From Neisseria mucosa (GTDB taxonomy: Bacteria; Pseudomonadota; Gammaproteobacteria; Burkholderiales; Neisseriaceae): a stretch of DNA of 37,872 nt. The position numbers and the translations under genes were made by a program. This document shows positions 15,009-23,549 of this stretch, piece after piece. The stretch lies in contig NZ_POWX01000021.1 of NCBI RefSeq assembly GCF_003044445.1, forward strand, positions 1 through 37,872, in the 5' to 3' direction. A model generated the notes under the pieces. It was not told the origin of the DNA. It ran no database searches and saw only the letters and a list, made by a program, of their open reading frames with translations. The first letter of the stretch is position 1. Every line of letters begins with the position of its first letter.

Positions 15009-16070
15009 TCAGGCGCGATATTGGCGCGACAGTTCGTGTACGGTATCCACTAAGATTTTGGCGTGTTCGGGGTCAGCGTGTTGGTTGATGCCGTGTCCGA
15101 GGTTGAAGACATGACCGCTACCGTGTCCGAAGTTGGCAAGGATGCGCGCGACTTCAGTGCGGATGGATTCGGGCGTGCCAAAGAGGGCAAACGGGTCGAA
15201 GTTGCCTTGCAGGGCGACTTGGTTGCCGACGCGGCGGCGTGCTTCGCCGATGTTGCACGTCCAGTCCAAGCCCAGGGCGTCTGCGCCGATTTCCGCCATG
15301 CTTTCCAGCCACAGCCCGCCGCCTTTGGCAAACACGATGACGGGAACGCGTCTGCCTTCGCTTTCGCGTTTCAATCCGGCAACGATTTGGCGGATGTATT
15401 TGAGGCTGAATTCTTTAAACGCAGCATCGCTCAGGACGCCGCCCCAAGTATCGAAAATCTGTACAGCCTGGGCGCCCGCGTCGATTTGGGCGTTGAGGTA
15501 GGCGGTAACGGCTTGGGCGTTGGTGTCGAGGATTTTGTGCAGCAAATCGGGGCGCGAGTACATCATGGTTTTGATGGTGCGGAATTCTTTGCTGCTGCCG
15601 CCTTCGACCATATAGCAGGCGAGCGTGAACGGGCTGCCGGAGAAGCCGATGAGCGGTACGCGACCGTCCAATGCTTTGCGGATGGAAGTTACTGCGTCGA
15701 AAACGTATTGCAGTTTTTCCATATCGGGAACTTGCAGCTTGGCGATGTCGGATTCGTGTTGCAAGGCGCGTTCGAATTTCGGGCCTTCGCCTTCGGCAAA
15801 GTACAGTCCCAAGCCCATTGCGTCGGGGACGGTCAGAATGTCGGAGAACAAAATCGCCGCGTCCAAATCGAAGCGTTCTAAAGGTTGGATGGTGACTTCG
15901 GTCGCCAATTCGGTGTTTTTACACAAATCGAGGAAGCTGCCCGCTTTCGCGCGTGTGGCTTTGTATTCGGGCAGATAACGCCCCGCCTGACGCATCATCC
16001 AAATCGGCGTGTATTCGACGGGCTGTTTGAGCAGGGCGCGGAGGAAAGTGTCGTTTTTCAAAGAGGTCAT
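15009..16070 (-). CDS. hemE: uroporphyrinogen decarboxylase, 353 aa
   Basis: Decarboxylates uroporphyrinogen III to coproporphyrinogen III in haem synthesis. The N-terminal PIWMMRQAGRYLPEY motif, FSDILTVPDAMG (catalytic Asp), the GFSGSPFTLACYMVEG loop and the C-terminal FNLGHGI are all present. Length is typical. It is separated from hemD-hemX-hemY by a 146-aa gene of unknown role and a reverse-type DUS pair next to a G9 tract. Confidence 0.97.
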   Translation of the reverse strand: MTSLKNDTFLRALLKQPVEYTPIWMMRQAGRYLPEYKATRAKAGSFLDLCKNTELATEVTIQPLERFDLDAAILFSDILTVPDAMGLGLYFAEGEGPKFERALQHESDIAKLQVPDMEKLQYVFDAVTSIRKALDGRVPLIGFSGSPFTLACYMVEGGSSKEFRTIKTMMYSRPDLLHKILDTNAQAVTAYLNAQIDAGAQAVQIFDTWGGVLSDAAFKEFSLKYIRQIVAGLKRESEGRRVPVIVFAKGGGLWLESMAEIGADALGLDWTCNIGEARRRVGNQVALQGNFDPFALFGTPESIRTEVARILANFGHGSGHVFNLGHGINQHADPEHAKILVDTVHELSRQYRA

Positions 16071-16112
16071 GTGGGGCTTTCGGTTTGTTTGTAAAACAGG
16101 GAAGGAAAACGG

Positions 16113-16170
16113 TTTTCAGACGACCTTTGCGGCGGTTTCCGCAATGAAAGGTCGTCTGAAAGGGGGGGGG
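16113..16170. repeat. reverse-orientation DUS inverted pair with adjacent G9 tract
   Basis: TTTTCAGACGACC ... GGTCGTCTGAAA with an inner GCGG/CCGC pair: the arms point outward, the opposite of the usual terminator hairpin. Then a run of nine G (16162-16170). It is in the hemE leader, about 43-100 bp ahead of the start. A T-run on either side is absent, so it is not a good terminator. Confidence 0.6.
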
Positions 16171-16228
16171 AGACGAACATATTTATCTAGGGACAATCAT
16201 CAGTAGATGATTAAACGGCAGCAGCCTT

Positions 16229-16669
16229 TTACGAGGTCTGTATAGCGCGTTTATCTTCGATATGGATAACGTTGAGTTCTTCAGCATCACAATCGCGATT
16301 AGAACGCCCTTCGATACCGATTTTGAAATCTTCATCCAATCCTTCTTCTTTTAGGACCAGGGTAGAAATTTCGGGATGATGGCATGAAACGGCATATCCA
16401 TCGCCACTGTCTAAAGTGATGATGTCAAAATCTGCAGATGGTGTTCCTATTTGAACTCTGCCCCATTTGCTTAATATCTCTTTAGCCTGTTTTGCCAGAT
16501 CTTTTTCTGGCTCAAGTAAAATGACGCAAGTTCCATTTTCAAAGAGCACCCAAGATTTTTCATCTCCCTTAATGCTCTTTTTCCAAACATCAATCAACCT
16601 TTGATTATAAGCAGGCGTTCCAATTTCAAATGTTTCTTTCTTTGACTTAAAGGAATCTGAAAGTCCCAT
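16229..16669 (-). CDS. hypothetical protein, 146 aa
   Basis: Cytoplasmic, soluble, mixed alpha/beta protein. It starts MGLSDSFKSKKETFEIGTPAYN, with helix KQAKEILSKWG, strand FDIITLDSGDGYAVSCHHPE and an acidic C-terminus. No signal peptide or transmembrane helix. I do not recognise the family. GGGAGAA lies six bases upstream of the ATG at 16669; an in-frame ATG at 16699 lacks it. It begins 33 bp after hemY and ends 159 bp before hemE, in the same direction. Composition is more AT-rich than the haem genes around it, suggesting acquisition. Small proteins like this are often immunity proteins, but no toxin is next to it. Confidence 0.65.
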   Translation of the reverse strand: MGLSDSFKSKKETFEIGTPAYNQRLIDVWKKSIKGDEKSWVLFENGTCVILLEPEKDLAKQAKEILSKWGRVQIGTPSADFDIITLDSGDGYAVSCHHPEISTLVLKEEGLDEDFKIGIEGRSNRDCDAEELNVIHIEDKRAIQTS

Positions 16670-16701
16670 CAAATTCTCCCAGATAAAGATGTTTCTCAAA
16701 C

Positions 16702-17925
16702 TTAGCTATGCTGCTCCAACGCGGCGTGGCGCTCTTCTTCGGAGACGGCTTCCAAAACCAATTTCCGCTGTTCCTGAGCTTTTTGCGGTTGTCCGGTTTC
16801 GTCGAGTACGCGCGCGAGCATGAGGCGGGCGGCGATGCTCGGTTGTAGGGCGATGCTGGCTTCGAGGTAACTTTGTGCCTTACCCCATAGGTTGCGGCCG
16901 TAGGCAAGCTGTCCGAGGTACATCAAGAGCGGCGCGTCGTCAGGTTTGTCTTTCAGCCAAGAATCGGCAAGGTCTATGGCTTTTTGCTGACCGCGTTCGT
17001 TGAAGAAGCGGACGCTTTCGACAAAGGCTTCCAAAAGTTCGGGACGGCGGTTTTGTGGATAATAGTGGCGTACCCACTTGACGGCTTCGGTATAGAGTCC
17101 GAGACGCTCGTATTTTTCAGCAATGGCGACACACAATTCGTCCGCTTTGAGTGCTTCGGGAATGCGTTTCAGACAGGCTTTCAGACGAGCTGCGTCTGAT
17201 GCTTCCGCCAACAGGCGGCGGTATGCCCAGCTTTGGTATTGCTCCGCTTCAAAATCGTTTATCGCGCCGGCTTTCATCAGTTTTTCGGATTTCGCCAGCA
17301 CATCTTCCGCATCGCCGTGGTCAAAGGCATAACGCAGTTGCAGGCGGGCGAGGCGGGACAGGTTGGGATGGATGCGCGCGGCGGCGTTCAGATTTTCGAG
17401 AGCGGTCGGATAATCGCGACGGCTGAGTGCGGATTCTGCCAACAACAGATAGCGGGAAAGCTGCTGTTTGTTCGGCAGTTTTTCGATATCTTTCAGGTAG
17501 TGGTCGCGCAGTTCGAAGTTTTCCATTTGGTCGGCGGCGTGTGCGCCCAACATCAGCGCGAGATTGCGGTTGTCGCCGGCTTCTTTGTTTTCCAATACTT
17601 TGGCGGCTTCTTGCTCGGCTTTTTCAAAACGGCCTTCGAAAAACGCCAAACCTGCGCTGTTTAAGGCAACGGCTGCCTGACGACCTTTGCGCGCCGTGCC
17701 GAAACGCTGCATACGGGCGGGGATGTTCATCAGGCCGACGATGAATTTGATCAGGAAATACAGGGCAACGACAAAAAGGACCAACCCTAAGACAAAGGCG
17801 TGCAGGTTGACCCGCATCATGACTTGTCCGACGACGATATAGACATTACCCGTGTAAACACCGGAAGTCAGGACGATACCGACTGCGGCTGCGAATAAAA
17901 CGACAATCCAGACGACAGCTTTCAT
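16702..17925 (-). CDS. hemY: HemY-like TPR membrane protein of haem cluster, 407 aa
   Basis: HemY_N family protein: two N-terminal transmembrane helices (about residues 4-22 and 42-64) followed by a long TPR-rich domain, e.g. GLAFFEGRFEKAEQEAAKVL and LLAESALSRRDYPTALENL. The role in the E. coli hemCDXY operon is structural and not catalytic. Overlaps the hemX stop by four bases (ATGA), showing translational coupling. Length is typical. Confidence 0.9.
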   Translation of the reverse strand: MKAVVWIVVLFAAAVGIVLTSGVYTGNVYIVVGQVMMRVNLHAFVLGLVLFVVALYFLIKFIVGLMNIPARMQRFGTARKGRQAAVALNSAGLAFFEGRFEKAEQEAAKVLENKEAGDNRNLALMLGAHAADQMENFELRDHYLKDIEKLPNKQQLSRYLLLAESALSRRDYPTALENLNAAARIHPNLSRLARLQLRYAFDHGDAEDVLAKSEKLMKAGAINDFEAEQYQSWAYRRLLAEASDAARLKACLKRIPEALKADELCVAIAEKYERLGLYTEAVKWVRHYYPQNRRPELLEAFVESVRFFNERGQQKAIDLADSWLKDKPDDAPLLMYLGQLAYGRNLWGKAQSYLEASIALQPSIAARLMLARVLDETGQPQKAQEQRKLVLEAVSEEERHAALEQHS

Positions 17926-19454
17926 GCGCGGCCTCCTTTGGTCTCAACATCGGCGGCAGGACGGCTTTGTTTTTCAGGAGCCGCTTTCTTTTCCGGCTCG
18001 GAAATGTTTTGCGGCTTAGTCTTGGAAGGCAGCGCCGGAGCTTCTAAAGGTTTCGCTTCTGTTTGGGCGGCAGGGGCGGGTTTCTGCGCAGGAGCGGGTC
18101 TTGCTTTGGCAGGATGGGGAGCCTTCGGTGCAGAAGCGGTTTTCGGTGCAGAAGCAGTTTCGCCTGCGGGTACGGTAGTTTGAGGAGTGGCAGCTTCCGA
18201 AGCAGCGGCAGGCAGAGGCGCGGACGCGGCGGAAGTTACAGGCTCAGGCAGCGCGATCGGAGCGCGTGTGCCGTCTTGATAAGCGCGGACTGCGCTGAGG
18301 CTGGCTTTCAAGCTGTCGTCTGAAATCATGCGCACTTCCAGCGCCTTCAATTCTGACAATTCTTTCAACCATGCCTGCGTCGCGGGCGATTTGCCGTCAA
18401 AGTATTGTCTGACCGCCGCTTCGACGTAGTTCAAATCGCTTTGATAAACCTCGCCGTTGTGCTGCAACAATGCGGTACGCGCGTCCAAAAGGCGCAGGCG
18501 CAGGTTTTCGCGGACGAAATACGCCTGTTCGGGCGAAAGCAGCATCGCGTCTTTATTGTCGAGTCGGCGGACTTCCACCAGCCCTTTCAGTGCAACCAAA
18601 GATTTGTCCCAAGCATTTTGCCACCAAGAGCCTGAAGATGCGCCGTTGCTTTGCGCCTGCTCGCCCGGCTGCAATACGCCGTCCAACACCAGCGGCAGAC
18701 CGGAAACGGCGGTTTCCAAGCGGTCGAGGCGCAACGCCGTGCCAGAAATATCGACATAAGGACGGTTTTTCAATGCCGCCAAATCATGGCTGACGGCTTG
18801 TTTGATGGACAGCAGTTCGGGTTGGTCGAAACGGCTCAGGCGGCCGTCGATGTGTTCCAACACCGCCGCTGCGCCTTGTACATTGCCTGACAGCAGCAGT
18901 TGCTGAGAAGCAAGGTTTAACATGGTTTCCGCTTCGTCAACCAGCCAGTTGACGCGTCCTTTGGTCAGCTCTTGATACGCTTTTTGCGTCAATAGGATTT
19001 GTTCGTTGTTTGCCATTTGCGCTTTGCCCAAGCGGTCGATTTCGGCTTGGATGGCGGTTTGGCGGTTTAAATGGTCTTTCAGGAGTAAAGCGTTTTCAGA
19101 TTCGCCCAAGGCGGCTTTATCGAGCTTTTGGTTAAACGAAAGCTCTTGGTTTTTCAAGACGTTCTGTCCTTGTACAAACAAAAAGCCGCTTGCGCCCAAA
19201 CCCAGCAGCGCCAGCACCAGCGCGCCTACTGCCAGCCCTCTGCCGCCGGATTGTTTGATGATGACGGGGGCGGGTTGGTTTTGGGGAAGATTTTTAGATT
19301 CAGACATGTGTGTTCCTGCGTATTCGGAGGTTTTAGGCTGCTTGGCCTTTTTCGGAGCCGCTGTTTCAGACGACTCCGCGTTGCCTTGACTGTCGACGAT
19401 AATCGGTCGACCGGCTTCGTTTGCTTCGGATGGATTGTCTTCAGACCGGCTCAT
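17922..19454 (-). CDS. hemX: HemX-like membrane protein, 510 aa
   Basis: Member of the HemX family (no methyltransferase domain). A cytoplasmic N-terminus of about 70 residues leads into one transmembrane helix (GLAVGALVLALLGLGASGFLFV, about 72-93), a coiled-coil zone and a helical extracytoplasmic domain with VNWLVDEAETMLNLASQQLL, then an Ala/Pro/Lys-rich C-terminal tail of about 110 residues. Overlaps hemD by 14 bases and hemY by four. The start at 19454 has AAGGAG seven bases upstream; an in-frame ATG at 19307 also has AGGAA, so a shorter form without the 49-residue N-terminus is possible. The extension has a DUS-like sequence. Confidence 0.88.
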   Translation of the reverse strand: MSRSEDNPSEANEAGRPIIVDSQGNAESSETAAPKKAKQPKTSEYAGTHMSESKNLPQNQPAPVIIKQSGGRGLAVGALVLALLGLGASGFLFVQGQNVLKNQELSFNQKLDKAALGESENALLLKDHLNRQTAIQAEIDRLGKAQMANNEQILLTQKAYQELTKGRVNWLVDEAETMLNLASQQLLLSGNVQGAAAVLEHIDGRLSRFDQPELLSIKQAVSHDLAALKNRPYVDISGTALRLDRLETAVSGLPLVLDGVLQPGEQAQSNGASSGSWWQNAWDKSLVALKGLVEVRRLDNKDAMLLSPEQAYFVRENLRLRLLDARTALLQHNGEVYQSDLNYVEAAVRQYFDGKSPATQAWLKELSELKALEVRMISDDSLKASLSAVRAYQDGTRAPIALPEPVTSAASAPLPAAASEAATPQTTVPAGETASAPKTASAPKAPHPAKARPAPAQKPAPAAQTEAKPLEAPALPSKTKPQNISEPEKKAAPEKQSRPAADVETKGGRA

Positions 19455-20172
19455 CGGTTTGCTCCTTAGGAAGTAATGAAAGTGCCGCTTTCAGAGAAGC
19501 GACGACTCGTATGTGGCGCGCACCCGCCTCGCGAAGCGCGTCGGCTATGCGCGGATGATGGGTGAAGTATAACAAGGATTCGAAGAATCGGGAAAACTGC
19601 GGCGGAACCTGAGCAAACAGCCCGCGTACCAGTTCGCCCGAAGCGATAAAGGCGGTATCAATGGATTCGGCATCAAAATCCTGCCAATTCAATTCATTAG
19701 GTCGTCTGAAATATACTTCTGCGATTTCGACCGCAAAGCCTTTTTTCTTTAAGGACTCCGCCAAAAAATCGCGCCCGCCGCGTCCGCGCACAATCAATAC
19801 GCGCGCGCCTTGCGGCAGCATATCCCAAACCGGCAGCCGCAACACCGCCTCGCTGTCGTTGCCTTCTTGCGGCACAGACACATTTTTCGCGCCGCAACGC
19901 CGCAAAGCGCGACCGCTTGCCCGTCCGACCGCAATCAGAGCCTTCAGGTCGTCTGAAAAATCCACATACGGCGCAGCGGTTTCAACTGCCGTCGGACTGA
20001 CCCAAAACACCGCATCCGCACGGGAAAACTGTTCTTTCAAACCGCGCAACGCCGTTTCATCCGGCTCAATTTCAACCGGACTCAACACCCGCGCGCTCCA
20101 CCCCGCCCGCGAACAGGTGTGCACATCATCTCCCGCACGCGCGGACGGACGGACAATCAGCATGACAGGCAT
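19441..20172 (-). CDS. hemD: uroporphyrinogen-III synthase, 243 aa
   Basis: Cyclises hydroxymethylbilane to uroporphyrinogen III. The two-domain HemD pattern is visible: an N-terminal VMLIVRPSARAGDDV, then FWVSPTAVETAAPYV, AVGRASGRALRRCG, ARVLIVRGRGGRDFLAESL and C-terminal TAFIASGELVRGLF. HemD diverges fast in sequence; context (directly ahead of hemX and hemY with overlap) supports the call. The ATG at 20172 is preferred because GAAGAGG lies nine bases upstream; that site is part of a DUS that extends to the start codon. An inner ATG at 20163 is an alternative. Confidence 0.9.
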   Translation of the reverse strand: MPVMLIVRPSARAGDDVHTCSRAGWSARVLSPVEIEPDETALRGLKEQFSRADAVFWVSPTAVETAAPYVDFSDDLKALIAVGRASGRALRRCGAKNVSVPQEGNDSEAVLRLPVWDMLPQGARVLIVRGRGGRDFLAESLKKKGFAVEIAEVYFRRPNELNWQDFDAESIDTAFIASGELVRGLFAQVPPQFSRFFESLLYFTHHPRIADALREAGARHIRVVASLKAALSLLPKEQTDEPV

Positions 20173-20188
20173 TTCAGACGACCTCTTC
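20172..20188 (-). promoter_or_regulatory. DUS forming the hemD ribosome-binding site and spacer
   Basis: On the minus strand GAAGAGG then TCGTCTGAA then ATG: the DUS AGGTCGTCTGAAA starts in the Shine-Dalgarno and its last A is the first base of the start codon. Confidence 0.75.
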
Positions 20189-20244
20189 AAATAAGGTTAA
20201 ACCCAAGTTGTACAAAAAATATGGGAAAAAGTAAATATAAAAGC

Positions 20245-20275
20245 GCAATGCCGACGCAGGCGGGAATCCATCAAA
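20245..20275. repeat. possible dRS3-type repeat remnant
   Basis: AATGCCGACGCAGGCGGGAATCC is one arm of the common Neisseria repeat motif ATTCCCGC...GCGGGAAT; the other arm is not intact. It lies in the gap between hemD and the cbpM terminator. Confidence 0.3.
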
Positions 20276-20382
20276 TAAACAGACAGTACAACATCGATGC
20301 TGATCGTATTAGAAGTTTCCAAATAAAACCCAAGCTATAGGTTGATTTATCTCAAACCAAACCCTTGTTATCCGGCCATACT

Positions 20383-20425
20383 TAAAAGGTCGTCTGAAAA
20401 CCTGTTTCGTTTTCAGATGACCTTT
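20383..20425. terminator. paired DUS hairpin downstream of cbpM
   Basis: AAAAGGTCGTCTGAAAAC and GTTTTCAGATGACCTTT, 20 bp past the cbpM stop on the minus strand. The right arm has one change (GATGACC). Confidence 0.75.
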
Positions 20426-20444
20426 CTTCACACATAACAACGCC

Positions 20445-20741
20445 CTATTGTCCTTCCTCTTCCAGCAACACCGACGGCCGCTGTGCTTTCCTCAGCTCTT
20501 CCACTTCATCTAAAAGCCGCATAATCAAGCCCAACGCCGGGATGCCGGCCTCAAAATCACGGCTCAGACGCTGTGCGCGGCGGATGCGTGCAAGGTGGAA
20601 ACCGCTGAACGTAGTTTGTTCGGGCTTGCCACCTATGCTGATGATGTCTTCCTCGATGAGTTCCAACAGCCAATCGCGGCGGCAATGGCTGACAGCAATG
20701 ATTTCTTCAAAAGTCAATGTAATGTCGGTGGATTGCGTCAT
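20445..20741 (-). CDS. cbpM: chaperone modulator CbpM, 98 aa
   Basis: Small MerR-like helical protein that binds the J-domain of CbpA and inhibits it. LTFEEIIAVSHCRRDWLLELIEEDII and HLARIRRAQRLSRDFEAGIPALGLIMRLLDEVEELR are typical. It begins 16 bp after cbpA, in the same direction, and is thus probably co-transcribed, as in other species. Length is typical. Confidence 0.88.
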   Translation of the reverse strand: MTQSTDITLTFEEIIAVSHCRRDWLLELIEEDIISIGGKPEQTTFSGFHLARIRRAQRLSRDFEAGIPALGLIMRLLDEVEELRKAQRPSVLLEEEGQ

Positions 20742-20756
20742 GGTTTATCCTTTCTC

Positions 20757-21716
20757 TCATGCGTGTTTCGCAGCGAAATGCTCTGCCAGTTTCTCCCATG
20801 CGGCACGGTCGGCTTCACTTTCTGCAACAGGGACATTGATGCGGATATTCAAGTATAGGTCTCCCGCCTCTTTTGCCGGAATGCCCTTGCCTTTAAGGCG
20901 GATGGTTTTGCCGCTCTGAGTGTTGGCGGGCAGATTGACCTGTAAGCGGCCGGATGCGGTAGGAACGATGATTTTGCCGCCCAATACCGCTTCCCACGGT
21001 TTGACGTCTATCGTCTGATATACGTCTTTTCTGTTTTTGACGTATAAGTCCGGCCGGTCGTGGAACTTGATTTTCAAGTACAAATCCCCGTTCGCTCCAC
21101 CATTGCTGCCCGGCAACCCCTGCCCTGCCAAACGGATTTGCTGGCCTTCGGCGATGCCTTTGGGAATTTTGACGTTGAGGGTTTTGCTTTGGTAAACCAT
21201 ACGGCCGTATTCGTCCAAAGTCGGCACATTCAAAGTCAGACTGCGCTCCGCACCGGTATAGGCTGCATAAATATCAATGCTCAATTCGGCGTGTTGATCC
21301 TCTCCCTTGACGGGACCGCGCGGCTGCTCGGGTCGGGAGCCGGCGTGGCGGAACGATGAAAACAAGTCTTCGAAATTAAAGTCGCCCGCGCCGAACGGCT
21401 CCCCTTCCCGGTACTCATAACGGAAACTTCCGCCGTCGAAACCTTTGCCAAACGGGTTCCCGCCTTGCCCGAACGGATTGCCCCCTGCGTTGCGCCCATA
21501 AGGGTTTGCCAGCATTTCATCATACTCGGCACGCTTTTCCTTGTCGGAAAGCGTCTCGTAAGCACGGTTGATTTCCGCCGTACGCTCAACGGCATCCGGC
21601 TCTTTGCTCACATCGGGATGGTATTTGCGCACCAGCTTACGGTAGGCTTTTTTAATAGCGGCTTCATCCGCATCTTTAGCGACGCCCAATATTTCATAAT
21701 AATTTTTTTCTGCCAT
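20757..21716 (-). CDS. cbpA: DnaJ-like co-chaperone CbpA, 319 aa
   Basis: Curved DNA-binding protein A, a type-II Hsp40 that stimulates DnaK. The J-domain (MAEKNYYEILGVAKDADEAAIK ... with the HPD at YHPDVS) covers residues 1-70; a Gly/Phe-rich linker (about 75-130) and two beta-barrel client-binding domains follow (LTLNVPTLDEYGRMVYQ, GKTIRLKGKGIP). There is no zinc-finger. AAAGGAA lies before the ATG at 21716; an upstream in-frame start would add 19 residues of no family match. Followed by cbpM. Confidence 0.93.
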   Translation of the reverse strand: MAEKNYYEILGVAKDADEAAIKKAYRKLVRKYHPDVSKEPDAVERTAEINRAYETLSDKEKRAEYDEMLANPYGRNAGGNPFGQGGNPFGKGFDGGSFRYEYREGEPFGAGDFNFEDLFSSFRHAGSRPEQPRGPVKGEDQHAELSIDIYAAYTGAERSLTLNVPTLDEYGRMVYQSKTLNVKIPKGIAEGQQIRLAGQGLPGSNGGANGDLYLKIKFHDRPDLYVKNRKDVYQTIDVKPWEAVLGGKIIVPTASGRLQVNLPANTQSGKTIRLKGKGIPAKEAGDLYLNIRINVPVAESEADRAAWEKLAEHFAAKHA

Positions 21717-21802
21717 GTTATTCCTTTGATTAATAATATCCAAAATTTTTATTGGATTTATAGTTAAGGGCAATCACTATAAAATCAAGTCGGACGGAAA
21801 TA

Positions 21803-21832
21803 AAAAACGCCGTTTCGGCAAACGGCGTTTTT
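21803..21832. terminator. bidirectional intrinsic terminator
   Basis: Perfect hairpin AAAAACGCCGTTT / AAACGGCGTTTTT with a four-base loop, T-run on each strand. It lies downstream of the small membrane protein (minus strand) and about 85 bp before the cbpA start. Confidence 0.85.
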
Positions 21833-21862
21833 AAAGATTGATTTGATGCTTGACCACCTGAA

Positions 21863-22258
21863 TTATTGGACATTACGCGATCTTTTCCATTTCAATGCAT
21901 ATCCGGCAACGACAGGCAGCAAAGCCAGAAAAGATTTGAAAATCCAGTTTGCGTACCAAGGTTTTGCAACCACAATCGCCGTCGCTTCAGAATTCGGCAC
22001 AATAATATCTTTGACGGCAAGCCAATCCAACATCGGCCACCAGCAAGCAACAAGACATCCTAAAAAAACAGGCCAAATCGTGCGCTCCCAGCCCTTTTGC
22101 CAAAAGCGGAAACATACCGCCGCCCAAATCAAAGTCAGCCCGGTGATCAACATCACCGTATAAGCATCCGCCCCACAAAATGCGGCCAGAAAATACGTCA
22201 AAACCACCCATAAAACAGCCAGCACCAAAACAATGATTTCTTCAGGACGTTTAAACAT
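21863..22258 (-). CDS. hypothetical membrane protein, 131 aa
   Basis: Four likely transmembrane helices (about residues 8-28, 33-51, 60-78 and 108-124) with short loops, Trp-rich (WWPMLDWL). No motif recognised. GGAGCTG lies upstream of the ATG. It is the first gene of a minus-strand unit that ends at the 21803-21832 hairpin. It is divergent from corA, whose leader carries a DUS pair. Function unknown. Confidence 0.75.
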   Translation of the reverse strand: MFKRPEEIIVLVLAVLWVVLTYFLAAFCGADAYTVMLITGLTLIWAAVCFRFWQKGWERTIWPVFLGCLVACWWPMLDWLAVKDIIVPNSEATAIVVAKPWYANWIFKSFLALLPVVAGYALKWKRSRNVQ

Positions 22259-22416
22259 TTTTACAGCTCCAAAATCTTTTCCTACAAAGGAAACAACCGT
22301 GTAACAACAAGCGACACTATACCCGAAACGACATGCTTTGAATATGCGCCGCCTTTGAATTTTCAGACGACCTTGGTACCTGCCCTACTCTGTTACAATG
22401 CTAATCATTTAAAACC

Positions 22417-22456
22417 AAGGTCGTCTGAAAAAACATTCTGTTTTCAGACGACCTTC
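22417..22456. repeat. paired DUS hairpin in the corA leader
   Basis: AAGGTCGTCTGAAAA and TTTTCAGACGACCTT with a short loop, ending 17 bases before the corA start codon and between divergent genes, so it cannot end either neighbour's transcript unless a leader transcript begins upstream. A single DUS is also at about 22361-22374. Confidence 0.7.
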
Positions 22457-22472
22457 AGACATACCTTCAATC

Positions 22473-23549
22473 ATGATGAACACACCACCCGCTCCCGAGA
22501 CAATACCCGCAGAAATCACGCAAGACCAAACCGTCCCGCGCAGCAATACCGACAACGCGCCGCGTTCCGCCATCCACCAGACGCTTTATTCCGCCGATAC
22601 GTTTGCCCAACACGATTATCTCGCGGGCAAAAAACTGCCCGACATCGCCCGTCCGCAAGCGGGGCAGACCAACTGGCTGCACTTTGTCGGCATCAACAAC
22701 GCCGCGCTGCTCAAACACACGCTCGAACCTTACGGCATCCACGAGCTGGTCATCGAAGACATCCTCAGCCGCAAACAACGCCCCAAAATCGAAGACTATG
22801 GCAATTATCTGTTTATCGCCGCGCAGGTTTACCACTATACTGCCGCCGGCAAACTGAATTCCGACCAGGTGTATCTGATTATCGGCAAGGATTTTGTGTT
22901 GTCGTTCCAGCAAAAACCGCTGGGCCTGTTCAGCCAGTTGCGCCGCCAAATGAGCGAAAACCTGCGCGGCATCCTCGGTAAAAACACCGCCTTCCTCGCC
23001 TATTGCCTGCTCGACCGCATCGTGGACGACTATTTCATCGTCTTGGAAGAGTACAACAACCGCGTCGAAGCTATAGACAAATCTTTGTTTAAAAACGAAA
23101 ACAGCGACATTCTCGGCAAAATCCACCGTCTCAAGCGCGACGCCGTCCGCCTGCGCCGAACGCTCTTGCCCTTGCGCGATGTGTTCTATCAGCTTGCCGT
23201 GCGCGGCGATTTCGCCATTTTCAAAGGCGAGTCCACCGTCTATCTGCGCGACGTGTACGACCACAACATGCAGCTTCTCGAATCGCTCGACGCCTCCCGC
23301 GACATGGTGTTGAGCATGATGGACATCTACCTTTCCTTTCAGTCCAACCGCATGAACCAGCAAATGCGCGTCCTGACCGTCATCACCATCATCTTCATGC
23401 CGCTGACCGTCATCACCGGCATCTACGGCATGAACTTCGACAACATGCCCGAGCTGCATTGGCATTACGGCTATTTTATGGTTTTAGGTTTGATGTTGTG
23501 CATCATCGTCGGGCTGCTGATTTTCTTCTCGCGTAGGAAATGGTTATAA
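22473..23549 (+). CDS. corA: CorA-type magnesium/cobalt transporter, 358 aa
   Basis: Pentameric divalent-cation channel. A long acidic cytoplasmic domain with a helical bundle (HRLKRDAVRLRRTLLPLRDV) is followed by two C-terminal transmembrane helices (about residues 292-315 and 327-350). The signature YGMN lies at the end of the first, followed by FDNMPELHWHYG in the loop. The C-terminal FSRRKWL end fits the family. The ATG pair at 22473/22476 is ambiguous by one residue. There is no good Shine-Dalgarno. It is preceded by a DUS hairpin in the leader. Confidence 0.93.
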   Translation: MMNTPPAPETIPAEITQDQTVPRSNTDNAPRSAIHQTLYSADTFAQHDYLAGKKLPDIARPQAGQTNWLHFVGINNAALLKHTLEPYGIHELVIEDILSRKQRPKIEDYGNYLFIAAQVYHYTAAGKLNSDQVYLIIGKDFVLSFQQKPLGLFSQLRRQMSENLRGILGKNTAFLAYCLLDRIVDDYFIVLEEYNNRVEAIDKSLFKNENSDILGKIHRLKRDAVRLRRTLLPLRDVFYQLAVRGDFAIFKGESTVYLRDVYDHNMQLLESLDASRDMVLSMMDIYLSFQSNRMNQQMRVLTVITIIFMPLTVITGIYGMNFDNMPELHWHYGYFMVLGLMLCIIVGLLIFFSRRKWL

